Shown piece after piece: positions 16,584-26,548 of a DNA stretch of 64,000 nucleotides; the first letter of the stretch is position 1; each line of letters starts with the position of its first letter. Below the pieces are notes generated by a model. The model was given only the letters and a program-made list of their open reading frames with translations, was not told where the DNA came from and made no database searches. The position numbers and the translations under genes are program-made. Source of the stretch: Mycoplasmopsis arginini (GTDB lineage: Bacteria > Bacillota_I > Bacilli_A > Mycoplasmatales > Metamycoplasmataceae); the NCBI RefSeq assembly GCF_900660725.1, contig NZ_LR215044.1:434001-498000 (forward strand). Direction: 5' to 3'.

Positions 16584-18016
16584 TAATCCTCCTTTACTCT
16601 ATTTGGTTCATATTTATTTTTAAGTTCGTTTGAACTCCTTAAAACATAAACGAACTTATTAAATTCAGGATAAAAACCTAATTGAATTGTTTTAGTAGCA
16701 CCATGACGGTTTTTTGCAACGATAATGTTTGTTGAAGAAAAAGATTCGGCTTTACTTGTCTCGGTTGAAGAAGCTCCTAAATCGTTTTTCTTAGTTTTAT
16801 AATAATCATCGCGATGAAGAAAAATTACTCTATCAGCATCCTGTTCAATTGCTCCTGATTCTCTTAAGTCAGAAATTAAAGGAGTTTTATCTTCTCTTTT
16901 TTCAACACTCCGACTTAACTGACTCAAAGCGATAATTGGACATTCAAGTTCACGTCCTAATTGTTTTAAAGAACGAGAAATTTTAGCCACTTCAAGTTGA
17001 CGATTTTCTTGTGATCTTTTTGAATTATCACCAATTAATTGTAAATAGTCAATAATAACTAAATCTACTTTTGTATTTCTTGCAAATCTTTTACATAATG
17101 TTGTTATATCAGAAATATTTAACGTTGCACGGTCATTTAAAAATATATTTCAGTTAGACATATCATCAACTGTATGAGATAAATTTCTTTGATCATTAAT
17201 ATTTAGTTCTTTTGTCTTTAGTTTATAAATAGGAACTGTTGAATCAATTGAAATCATTCTTTGTACTAACTGAGGGTTAGACATTTCTAAACTGAAAAAT
17301 AAAACTGTTTTACCTTGTTTAGCAACATTGTTAGCAATATTTAAAGCAAAAGCTGTTTTTCCCATTGCTGGCCGTGCTGCTAGAATAGTTAGATCACCTT
17401 TATTTAATCCTAAAAGGCATTCATCTAATTCAGGAAAGCCTAATTGAAGACCAACTCCTATTTCACTATCTTCCTTATGTAAGATTTGTTGCATAATACT
17501 ATTAGCTGTATCACCAATTTTTTCATAAGTTGAATCAATTTCAGAAATATCTATATTTATTAAAGCTAATTGAATTTGTGATAAAAGGTCAGATATATTA
17601 AAAGGTTTATTATCGATTGTATTTTGTACTTCTTTAATTAATTCGCTTAATTTATCAATTTTGTATTGGGCAATTATATTTTTAGCATATACTTCAATTT
17701 CACTAACAAAACCAGCGTTTTGTGCTAAATATGCCAAGTATTCTGGTGTGCTCATATAAAATGAACTAACCAAATCAAATTGCTTATTTTCTTCTAAATA
17801 AACTAAAAGGTTTGAAAGGTCAAAATGTTTTGAATTGCTTTGTACTTCAGAAATTGCCGCATATAAAACTTGGTGACTTTTGAAGTGAAACATTTCCGGA
17901 CGGATTAAAACAGCAATTTTTAAATATGTTTCTGGTCTAGATAATAATAGACCCAACAATGATGCTTCATTATTAGCAATTGCTGTTTCTCTTGAACTTA
18001 ATAAATTTTTATCCAT
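16583..18016 (-). CDS. dnaB: Replicative DNA helicase DnaB
   Basis: 477 residues. Hexameric 5'-3' helicase of the replication fork. The N-terminal DnaG-interacting domain begins EASLLGLLLSRPETY; the RecA-like domain has Walker A AARPAMGKTAFALN near residue 213, the Walker B region with ALSQLSRSVEKR, and a C-terminal SDLRESGAIEQDADRVIFLHR block typical of DnaB. TGA codons in the middle are Trp. It follows gdpP and rplI as in Bacillus and is coupled to the YitT-like gene downstream. Confidence 0.97.
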
Positions 18017-18051
18017 TTTATTCCTTTCACTTGTTTAAAATTTTATTTTAA

Positions 18052-18489
18052 CTATTTTTCTTCAAAAATTTGGATTAATAAAATTGCTGTGACTTCTTGG
18101 TGAAGTTTAACATTAATATAATGTTTCCCAAAAGTATTATATGAATCCTTACTTAAGGCATGTGGTTTAACCTTAATATTATGTTTAGCTAATTCTTTTT
18201 CAATTGCTTTATTTGTAATTGATCCATGAACAACATTGCCATTTGATTTTAAGAAAAAATTCAATGTAACTTTTTCAATCTCTTCTTTTAATTCTTTTGC
18301 TTTTGCTACTTCTTTGGCATAATCATCAGCTAAATTTTGTTTTACTCTTTCTAAATTTGCTAAAGTTTGTTTATTAACTGGTTGTGCATAACCATTTTTA
18401 ATTAAAAAGTTTTTTGCAAATCCATCATTAATTTCTACAATTTCATTAACTTTGTATTTATCATATTGTTTAATTATTATTACTTTCAT
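18052..18489 (-). CDS. rplI: 50S ribosomal protein L9
   Basis: 145 residues. The N-terminal domain has the L9 pattern (KVNEIVEINDGFAKNFLIKNGYA), joined by a long lysine-rich helix to the C-terminal domain (GNVVHGSITNKAIEKEL). L9 stabilises the L1-stalk base. The start at 18489 lies within the last 20 bases of gdpP, so translation is likely coupled. The gdpP-rplI-dnaB order is shared with Firmicutes. Confidence 0.96.
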   Translation of the reverse strand: MKVIIIKQYDKYKVNEIVEINDGFAKNFLIKNGYAQPVNKQTLANLERVKQNLADDYAKEVAKAKELKEEIEKVTLNFFLKSNGNVVHGSITNKAIEKELAKHNIKVKPHALSKDSYNTFGKHYINVKLHQEVTAILLIQIFEEK

Positions 18490-20440
18490 TTTTCACACTC
18501 ACTATTGCTTGAATAAGATTATCGACAAATAATTCAATATTTTCGTCGCTTTCGGCAGCGGCTGTACCAAAGTGACCACCACCATTTACTGCTTCTGCTA
18601 TTAATTGAACATTAGTGTCAATTCCTCTGGCGGACATTTTACATTTTTTTGTTCCTGCTAATTTACCAACAACAAAGGCAGCCTTTCTTCCATTTACTCT
18701 TAAAATTTCATCAGCTGCAATTGATATGATGTCAGGAGAAACAGAAATGTTTTTATAGGCTAAAAAATAACCTGGTTTTACTTCTTTTAAGTTTTCTAAT
18801 AATTCGAAAACTTGTTCAAAAACTTCTTCATCTAATTTTAATGTATTAACTGAAACGGAAATTTTTGCGCCCCACATTTCTAATAATGCGGCAGCTGAAA
18901 ATGTTTTAGAACTTGTTTGTTTTTGAAAATTGTTAGTGTCTAAATAAATTCCGTTTAATAAATGTTGAGCAGTAACATCATCAATTTTGTCACCATTATT
19001 TGAAATCGCAATTATTTCTGTAACGATTTCTGAAGCAGAAGATGCTGAAGAGTCAATATAAGAATTTTCCCTAAAAGCATAAGTAGGATTTGCTTTAATT
19101 CTATGGTGATCCAGAATAATAATATTATCCTTCTCAATTTCTTTAAAAGCATATTGATTTTCAATTCTCGTCTCATCAGAAACATCACAAATAACAACTA
19201 ATGTTTTTTTATCATTTAAACTTGTTGCCTCTTTTGAAGAAATAAATACTTGTTTTTCTAATGGAGTTAAACGATCATATACTCTTTGTGTTGTTTCATC
19301 AAAAGTCTTATTTTGAATATATGCTTCTTTGTCATAAGATCTTGCTAATCTATAAATACCTCAAGCCGAACCTAAAGCATCCAAGTCAGCATTTTTATGT
19401 CCATATATTATAACTTTATTAATGTTTCGAGATTTTAGTTTATTAATTAAGATATTTGCAATGTAACTAAGATTTGTACGCGACATATTTATATTAATTT
19501 CTGAGCTAGTTCCATAATATCTTGGTTTTTCATTTTTGGTTAAAACAGTTATTTGATCTCCACCACGAGTTTTAGATTGTAATAAAGCTTCTTTTGCTAA
19601 TTTATCTAAGGTTTCAAATTTAAAAATACCATATGAAAAGCCTCCAGATAAAGTTAATGTTATTCCTTTATGAATATTTTTATTTTTTAACTGGTTAAAT
19701 GCATCAAAATTAGTTTTTTCAAATTGTTCCAATGTTTCTTGGTTTGTTAAAACAAAGAAACGCCCATTTTCATATTGGCGATAAACAATATTATATTTTT
19801 TCGAAATTTCATCAAATAAAGATCCAAAATTTGAATATATTGCATAAAGGTCTTCTTGAGCTAAAGAAACTTGATATAAGTTCATGTTATCGATATGTAG
19901 TTCACCAAAAACTGCTCTTTGTTTTTTGTAGTCACTTAATAAACTACTTTGAATAGTAACATCTTTTATTGCTACAATATTTTTTTCAAAACTAACGTGA
20001 ACCTCATACTCATAGTCATTTTTTCTGAAAATAAAATCATTATTAGTTTTAGTTCATTCATCAATTTCAAAAACGTCTTTAATATTTTTACCAATTATTG
20101 ACTTTCCAAACTTATTAAGTACAAAATCTGTTGCTCAAATTATTTTTCCATTATTTAAAAATATTATCGTTCCAATTCCTTGATCGCTAACTTCATTTTG
20201 AATATACTGGTTTAAAGTCCGATTAGCTATTGCTGACTCTTTTAAATATTTTCGTCCAATGAAGAATATAAAAATTCCTAAACCTATTACCAAAAGTGAA
20301 TATAAAACAATTATTGCAATTTTTCATTTTTCTGGAAGTCTAAATAAACCAACGAAAAAAATTACCGTTGGAATTATAAAAAGTACAAATATTTGAATTA
20401 TTAAAAATAATAGTCTTTTTTTATCTTCCTTGTTTTTCAT
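18470..20440 (-). CDS. gdpP: Cyclic-di-AMP phosphodiesterase GdpP-like protein
   Basis: 656 residues. Full GdpP architecture: two membrane helices (residues about 10-65), a degenerate PAS region, a degenerate GGDEF domain with RGGDQ near residue 280, then DHH and DHHA1 domains. Catalytic motifs are present: GHKNADLDALGSA, VICDVSD, ILDHHR and GGGHFGTAA. GdpP hydrolyses c-di-AMP to pApA, controlling potassium and osmotic balance. A TATAAT lies 7 bases before the ATG and no ribosome-binding site is present, suggesting a leaderless message. Upstream of and overlapping rplI. Confidence 0.93.
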
Positions 20441-20447
20441 AGTTTAA

Positions 20448-20453
20448 ATTATA
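20448..20453 (-). promoter_or_regulatory. -10 element of gdpP (leaderless type)
   Basis: TATAAT on the minus strand ends 7 bases before the gdpP ATG, so transcription would begin at or next to the start codon. No clear -35. Confidence 0.6.
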
Positions 20454-20536
20454 CAAAAATTGCGATATAAAAATTAGGATTGATTACTATTGCCCTAAAA
20501 TTTATAAAAATTTTAAGGTAATTAATAATAAAAATA

Positions 20537-20569
20537 AATTTTAGGTGTTATTAAAAAACCTAAAATTTA
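20537..20569 (-). terminator. Terminator at the end of engB
   Basis: 11-bp stem AAATTTTAGGT / ACCTAAAATTT around an 11-base loop on the minus strand, followed by ATTTTTATT. It includes the engB stop codon. Confidence 0.7.
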
Positions 20570-21111
20570 TAATATTCATTCAAATCTTCAATCCCTAAGT
20601 TTTTTTCTGAAGAAACAAGAAAAATATTGATTTCTTTTTTAAATGTTAAGGCTTGGGTCTTAACACGGTGTTTTTGCGATTGGTTAGCTTTATCAATTTT
20701 TGTAATTATTATGTCAAAAGAAATACTTAAAGAATTAATATAATCAATCATTTCTAAATCTATTGCAGTAAAACCAACTTTAGCATCAATAAGAAAACAA
20801 ACTGTCTTACTTATCTTTGAATTTCTAAAATAATGATCAATAATTCCATTTACTTTTTGTTGATCTTTTTTAGACATACTTGCATAGCCATAACCTGGTA
20901 AATCTACAACTATTTGATGATTAGTGGTTTCAAAATAATTTATAAGTCTAGTGCGACCTGGTGTTGAAGAGGTTTTCGCTAATTTTGTTTTTGCTAAGGC
21001 ATTAATTAAAGAAGATTTTCCAACATTTGAACGACCTCAAAAAACTATTTCATGATTTGAGACATCCAATCAATTTTCTTGCGAAGTCGAACTTTTAATA
21101 AATTTTCACAT
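20560..21111 (-). CDS. engB: Ribosome biogenesis GTPase YsxC/EngB
   Basis: 183 residues, normal size. Essential GTPase for 50S assembly. G1 GRSNVGKSSLINAL near residue 27, G2 SSTPGRTR, G3 DLPGYGYA, G4 ITKIDK, G5 around VSSEKN. Three early TGA codons (residues 2, 14 and 25) are Trp, so the standard code hides the N-terminal half. The ATG at 21111 follows the tsaD stop by one base (TAATATG), implying re-initiation by the same ribosomes. Confidence 0.95.
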
Positions 21112-21112
21112 A

Positions 21113-22057
21113 TTATTTTCTCACTTTTTCATAGGCTAATCTGGCAATCATAATTGCATTATCGGTTGTATATTCCATTTTCGGTAAGTAAACATTTTGA
21201 TGTAATGAAAGTACCATGTTTCTAATTGCTTTATTAGCGCTAACACCACCCGCTAAGGTTATACATTTTGGTGCAAATTTTAAAATCGCTTTTTCAAAAT
21301 TATTTTTTAAATATAAAATAATTGTATTTTGAAATTCTGTTGCTATTTTATTAATATTTATTTCTTCTTTTCGATTAATTAAATTATTGTAATGATTAAT
21401 AACAGCAGTTTTGATTCCACTAAAAGAAAAATCTAATTCTTTATCGGTATGAGGAATGGAAAAATGACCTAAATACTTTTCATTATTTTCTTGTCATATT
21501 TTGTCGATGCAAGGACCTCCAGGAAAGCCTAAATTTAGTTTTCTTGCAACCTTATCATAAACCTCACCAACAGCATCATCTTGTGTTTCACCAATTATTT
21601 CAAAATTATCTTTATCGTTATAAAGCATAATTTGTGAATGCCCACCAGATACTAATAAACATAAAGCAGGAAACTCTAGCTCTTTTTCAATAAATGCTGA
21701 ATAAAAATGGCCTTCTAAATGGTTTAGTCCTAAAATTGGCTTTGAATATATTCTTGCCATAGTTTGAGCTACAACGTAACCAATTTGAAGTGAACCAACA
21801 AGTCCTGGTTCCTTAGTATAAGCAATATAATCAATGTCTTGAAAAATATTTTTATCATTTATAACTACATTTTTAAATTCTTCTATTAATAAGGCACTAT
21901 TTTTTACATGGAGTCTTGAAGCTATTTCAGGAATTGTTCCACCATATTTTTTATGAATTTCGGTCTGTGAAATTGTTTTCATTCAGATTGGTTTATTATC
22001 TTCTAAAACCGCAAAAGATGTATCATCATGCGAACTTTCGATAGCAAATATTTTCAT
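21113..22057 (-). CDS. tsaD: tRNA threonylcarbamoyladenosine synthase subunit TsaD
   Basis: 314 residues. Transfers threonylcarbamoyl to A37 of ANN-reading tRNAs. Kae1/TsaD signatures: N-terminal IESSHDDTSFAVL, YTKEPGLVGSLQIG, metal-binding HLEGHFYSAF, LLVSGGHSQIML, GEVYDKVARKL, and the C-terminal LAGGVSANKAIRNM and TDNAIMIA. TGA at several places is Trp. Its ATG overlaps the stop of the fused tsaE-tsaB gene by one base (TAATG), placing the t6A proteins B, D and E in one operon. Confidence 0.96.
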
Positions 22058-23016
22058 TAAATACCTCCTATTTGTGGATCTGAAGCATAAATAAGTTCAA
22101 TATCTAAAACATTTTCAACTTTCTTAAATTGAGATAAAAATTTATCAACATTCTTCATAAAATTAGAATAATCGAATTTATCAATTAGATTCACTTTGTC
22201 TGATAAATTAATTGTTATTTTATCATTTGTTTTACTTACTTCATAAGCATTATACTTATTTGCTTTAATATAAACTAAATCTTTTTTAGTTTGAGTAAAA
22301 AATAAATCATATGTAGATGCAATTTTAATTGAAATATCGTTATTAGCTACTATTTTTTGTAACTGTTTATTAGTAGATGCAAAAGTAAATCCTAATCTTG
22401 AACCAGTAAAACTTCCTGGGCCTATTGTTGTAAATATTTCGCTCATATATGTTAACTTAGTGTTATTTCTTTCTAAAAGTTTATCTATTTCTTCAAAAAA
22501 TAAATCAGTCTTTTTAACTAGTTTTTCAATTAAAACATAATCTACAATTTTATTATTTTCAATTAAAGCTACAAAAAAATCTTCTAGTGATGTTTCAATA
22601 AAAAGGCCTTGTCTACAAGTATTTTCGATAATTTCAAAAACATGAAAAACTTCTCCATTTTTCTCTTGGAGAGTAACATTTATACTAAAGTAATTTCTAA
22701 AATTATGTGTAATGTTTTTTGCTCACTCAATTATTACTAATTTATTTTCAAAATACTCTTCATAAGCAAACAAGTCGCCTTTTAATTTGTAAGCATCAAT
22801 GTGAACAATTTTATCGTAACAAATCATTGTATTGAATGTTGGCGATACAACAGTTTTCTTTTCATTCAATTTTTTTGCAATTGATGCAGTTAACGTTGTT
22901 TTACCTGCCCCTAATTCACCATTTAGCAAAATAGCTTCTAAATCTTTAAAAGATAATAAATAATAAACTAATTCATCTAAGCTTTCATATTCTTTAAAAT
23001 AAAATATTTTTTTCAT
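22057..23016 (-). CDS. TsaE-TsaB fusion, t6A tRNA modification
   Basis: One open frame of 319 residues joins two usually separate proteins. Residues 1-98 or so are TsaE: P-loop LNGELGAGKTTLTASIA near residue 31, SPTFN, DAYKL, ending LVIIEW. After a linker of about 35 residues comes TsaB, beginning LFIETSLEDFFVALIENN and with the TsaB hallmark TIGPGSFTGSRLGFTFAS. The Trp after LVIIE is TGA (22723), which in the standard code would end TsaE. No start codon occurs in the linker; the next Met (22446) is inside the TsaB fold. TsaB is a scaffold for TsaD, TsaE the complex ATPase. AAGGAC precedes the ATG. The TsaB part (about 185 residues) is shorter than usual. Confidence 0.88.
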
Positions 23017-23029
23017 AAAAAAAGTCCTT

Positions 23030-23035
23030 ATTATA
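23030..23035 (-). promoter_or_regulatory. -10 element of the tsaEB-tsaD-engB operon
   Basis: TATAAT on the minus strand, 13 bases before the ATG at 23016; the short leader holds the AAGGAC ribosome-binding site. No clear -35. Confidence 0.5.
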
Positions 23036-23044
23036 TAAAAAACA

Positions 23045-23076
23045 AAAAGAAGATTAATTGTTATTTGATTCTTCTT
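23045..23076 (-). terminator. Terminator of the lipoprotein gene
   Basis: Minus-strand stem AAGAAGA / TCTTCTT with a long A+T-rich loop, followed by TTTGTTTTTT. It lies 12 bases past the stop at 23088 and just before the tsaEB promoter. Confidence 0.65.
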
Positions 23077-23087
23077 TTTATTTAATA

Positions 23088-23765
23088 TTATTCTGTTGTG
23101 GTCATTTCTTCACTGGTTGAAGGATTACTTGAAGAATCAGAACCCTCATTTGAACCTTCTGAACCTGATCCATTAGATTCTGTAGATTCTGTTGAAGATG
23201 AACTGCTTGAAGGATTATCTAGTTGTTCCTTTTCTGCTTTTATTTCTTCTAAAATCCGATTTAATGCATCTTTAAATTTCTTAGTTTCTGTAGGGTTGAA
23301 AAAAGAAGACTTTTTGCTTATTAATTCTGTTTCTTTTTCTTGATATTTTTCAACAAGTTTTGCTTTTAAAGTTTTGTATTTATCGCCTTTAAGTTGCTCG
23401 TGTGCATATTGTTTTAAACTATTTAGCACAAGAAAAACTTGTCCTTGATTTTTAACATATTCTTCAATTTTTTCTTTATTATTTTTTAAAATTTCTTTTG
23501 CTTTTGCTACAAATTCATTTAAGGCTTTTTGATATTCATCTGCTTCAACGTTTTCTTTTTTAAGAACATTTTCAGCCTTTATTATTTCAGCTTTAAATTG
23601 TGTTTCAAAATCATCAGCAAACTCGACATTTGATAGTTGCTGTTTAGCAATTTGCACTTCTTTTTCCAATTCTATTTTGTAATTGGTACATGAAATAGCA
23701 ACTAAAGGTAAAGCGAAAGTTGATGCAGTAACTAAACCTAGTAAAAATTTTTTTGACTTTTTCAT
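23088..23765 (-). CDS. Surface lipoprotein with a coiled-coil FIVAR-like domain and Ser-rich tail
   Basis: 225 residues. The signal MKKSKKFLLGLVTASTFAL ends at lipobox VAISC, so the mature protein starts at Cys 26 or nearby and is lipid-anchored outside. The body is alpha-helical with heptad-like spacing (IELEKEVQIAKQQLSNVEF, EYQKALNEFVAKAKEIL), resembling one FIVAR-type repeat of the mycoplasma Lmp/P120-like surface proteins. The last 45 residues are almost only Ser, Glu, Thr, Gly and Asn. AAGGAAAG precedes the ATG. Function unknown; probably surface adhesion or antigenic, by analogy only. Confidence 0.85.
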   Translation of the reverse strand: MKKSKKFLLGLVTASTFALPLVAISCTNYKIELEKEVQIAKQQLSNVEFADDFETQFKAEIIKAENVLKKENVEADEYQKALNEFVAKAKEILKNNKEKIEEYVKNQGQVFLVLNSLKQYAHEQLKGDKYKTLKAKLVEKYQEKETELISKKSSFFNPTETKKFKDALNRILEEIKAEKEQLDNPSSSSSSTESTESNGSGSEGSNEGSDSSSNPSTSEEMTTTE

Positions 23766-23822
23766 AATTTCTTTCCTTAAAATTAAAAATTAATTATTTC
23801 TCAAATTGAAAAATATGCAAAA

Positions 23823-24401
23823 CTATGAGCATATTTCTAAATCTTGGTGTGAAAATTCTGTTGGAACTTTTCTTCCAAATTGTTCGATATTAACAAATGC
23901 TTTTTGTTCAATATCATCATTTCTAATTATTTCACCAACTTCATCTTTATAAATTCCGCTCTTAATTTTAACCATAATACCTTCTTTAAAAGCAGTTTCA
24001 ATATCGCCAGCTGCAAATTTTTCGGTTAAAATTCTTTCTTTTTCAATCATTTTCTCAAATGTACTTTCACTTATAGGGGTTGGTTTAGCTCCTTTACCAG
24101 AAGACCCGATTAATCCAGTAACATATTGAGTATTACGTACTAAATATCAAGACTCATCAGTCATAATCATATTTAAAAAAATGTAACCTTTATAAATGTT
24201 TACATATTTTACAATATACTCTTCGCCTCTACTTTTCTTTTGAAGTTCTTTATTTGATAGATGAGGCATTTTAAATATTCTTATATCTTTAAAAAAGTCC
24301 TCCATTTTTTTTGAACTTATCTTATTTTTTAATGCTTCAATAACATTATCTTCTTTACCAGAAACGGTAGATATCATATATCATTTATAATCTGAATGCA
24401 T
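23823..24401 (-). CDS. nusG: Transcription termination/antitermination protein NusG
   Basis: 192 residues. NGN domain begins YKWYMISTVSGKEDNVIEALK and includes KYVNIYKGYIFLNMIMTDESWYLVRNTQYVTGLIG; the C-terminal KOW motif is GIMVKIKSGIYKDEVGEI. TGA codons at residues 7 and about 85 are Trp. The ATG at 24401 has TAGGAGGA in front. It follows secE by 9 bases, the classical rpmG-secE-nusG order. Confidence 0.96.
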
Positions 24402-24410
24402 TTTTTCCTC

Positions 24411-24701
24411 CTACGATTTTATTCCTACTACATTTCATAAACCTGTAAACCCAAGTGATACTAAAAAACAAAATAAAGCCATAATTACTAAGAAAGCAAT
24501 AGTAATTCCAAATCATTTTCAAGCTTTAGAATGTTTAGGTCAAACAACTCTTTTAATCTCTTTTCCTAAATTTCTAAAAGTGTAAAGTTTTGTTTCTTTT
24601 GCTTCTTCTTTTTTTCGATTTTTTAATAGTTGTTTTTCTTTTTTAATTCTTTCTTTTTCAAGCTTTTTTTCTTGATCTGACAATGTTTTCTTATCTTCCA
24701 T
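24411..24701 (-). CDS. secE: Preprotein translocase subunit SecE
   Basis: 96 residues. A strongly charged N-terminal helix (KKLEKERIKKEKQLL) precedes the SecE core: FRNLGKEIKRVVWPKHSKAWKWF, then one membrane helix (ITIAFLVIMALFCFLVSLG). The W in VVWP and two more Trp are TGA. The ATG at 24701 is chosen over an upstream one at 24734 because AAAGAGG lies 9 bases before it. SecE holds SecY in the translocon. Confidence 0.93.
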
Positions 24702-24702
24702 T

Positions 24703-24849
24703 TTATTTTTCCTCTTTGTGAAGTGTTTGAACATTACAATGTTTACAAAACTTTTTAATTTCTAGTCTTTGTTCATTACTTTTATTAACCGAATAATTTT
24801 TATGTAAGCAGTTTTGACATGCTAACGAAACTTTCTTTTGTTTTTTCAT
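24703..24849 (-). CDS. rpmG: 50S ribosomal protein L33, zinc-ribbon type
   Basis: 48 residues. [19 protein letters not shown] starts the protein; CxxC pairs CQNC and CKHC bind zinc, typical of C+ L33. The stop codon lies 2 bases before the secE ATG. A TATAAT ends 7 bases before the ATG with no ribosome-binding site, so the rpmG-secE-nusG message is likely leaderless. Confidence 0.92.
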   Translation of the reverse strand: MKKQKKVSLACQNCLHKNYSVNKSNEQRLEIKKFCKHCNVQTLHKEEK

Positions 24850-24856
24850 AAGTGTA

Positions 24857-24862
24857 ATTATA
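24857..24862 (-). promoter_or_regulatory. -10 element of rpmG-secE-nusG (leaderless type)
   Basis: TATAAT, then TACACTT, then ATG. No Shine-Dalgarno sequence fits in between. Confidence 0.6.
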
Positions 24863-24927
24863 TATTTTTTTTATTGATATTAGCAAATATTAATATTAAT
24901 ATTAATTTACTTTTTATCTTAATTAAA

Positions 24928-24933
24928 TATAAT
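24928..24933 (+). promoter_or_regulatory. -10 element of the 24942 gene (leaderless type)
   Basis: TATAAT ends 8 bases before the ATG at 24942. A second TATAAT at 24935 is too close to serve. Divergent from the rpmG promoter. Confidence 0.55.
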
Positions 24934-24941
24934 TTATAATC

Positions 24942-26546
24942 ATGTGATGAAAAATATTAACAGGATTCTTATTAATAACTTTAATTTTTTTAGGAGTTAT
25001 TTTATGTTTATTTTTTAAAAATAAAATTAAAATAAAACTAATTAATAAAGCTCTTTTAAAGATTGAAATTTACTTAAAAAAATTAAATAAAATAAATGAT
25101 CAATTTTATGAACTATCAAAGAAAAATTTACAATACAAAAAATTTGAAAAAGATTGCGCTCAAGATATTATGTCAATAGAATCTATTTATTCAAATTTAT
25201 TAGTTGAATATAAAAAGTTAACTTTCATTTTTGAAACAAAAAATTTTAGAAAAACGGATTTTAATAATTGTTATATTAAAATAAGAAAATATTTAAAATC
25301 AATTAAAGCTAAGGTTAAAAGCAGTAGAAAATGGTCAATTATAGAAAGCAAAAAGGCTGTTGATGTATTAAATTTTATTAATAAGAAAAATAATGTTATT
25401 AACCAAATTGAAAAAATTATAAAAACAAATCAAAACAATGGCTTTATTGAACTTAATAAAGAAGAAATAAATAAAAGAAAACAAATGATTATTTTTCTTT
25501 TAAAAAAATTTGACTATTTAGATTTAAGTCTATTAAACAACTCAAAATTAGCTACTAAAAAAGAAGGATTTAATAAAGAACTCAATTTTTTTATCTTATA
25601 TATAGAAAATGGTTTATCAATATTTAATTTTATTGAAAAAAATATTGAAATCCCTTTTAGTTTTTTGAATGATTTATATTATAAATATAGACAAATGTAT
25701 TCGAATGTTTTTCAAGATATTTTTAAAAACAATTTTTTAGATCATATTAAAAATAAAATAGATTCTTTAAAGAAAAATCTTGATAAAAATAATATTTTAG
25801 AGTGAAAAGAAATTTACAAAACTAAACTTCTTTTTTTAGCAAAAGAAATTTATGAAAAATATCAACAAGTTAACAATGAATTAGAAAGTATTTTTAAACT
25901 TACTGAAAATCAGGAAAAAATATTGGAAATATTAAATAAAATTGATAATAATCATCGTGAATTATTAAAAATAAATAATGTTCAAGACCAATATATTAAA
26001 TTAAGTAATATTTTTTACAATAATGAATATGTTTACTTTAATTTTATAAAAACTAAAGACCTTGATAAAATTACTAATGTTTCTTTTTATAATAAACTAA
26101 ATGAGCTATATTACTTGCTTAACAAAGCGAAAGAAATTCTAAAAATTCAAAACTCATTATTAAAAAAGAAAGATAGTATTAATTCTAATAATTTTAAAAA
26201 AGAAATTAGCAATAAATATTTACAAGCTTTTTCATTTCATGATTTTAATTATGAAATAGATAAAGAGATAATTAAATATCAAAAGAAATATTTAAGTTTT
26301 GTTGAGGCTAATAACTTTGAAGATCAAGAATTTTTATTATTATTGATAAAAAATATAAAGACTAAAATTTTATTATTAAATTTAAAAATAAAGATTGCAA
26401 ATTACTTAGTGAAAAATTTTAATTTTTTAACTAAAAATTTATATCATAAAGAAAATATTGAAATAATAAACTTTTTCTATCAAAAGAAATACGATGAAGT
26501 TATTCATAAAACAATTGAATTAATAACAAAAAATAAAAGGAAGTAA
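24942..26546 (+). CDS. EzrA-like membrane-anchored coiled-coil protein
   Basis: 534 residues, MWWKILTGFLLITLIFLGV at the start: residues 2 and 3 are TGA-encoded Trp and the first 25 residues form one membrane helix, followed by NKIKIK and a long, lysine-rich, almost entirely alpha-helical body (heptad-like stretches throughout). This N-anchored coiled-coil layout is that of EzrA, the septation-ring regulator, and in Bacillus ezrA lies just upstream of nifZ-thiI; here thiI follows by 2 bases and the nifZ-like desulfurase is missing. Sequence identity to EzrA cannot be judged by eye, so the name is a suggestion from shape and context. Confidence 0.65.
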
Positions 26547-26548
26547 AA

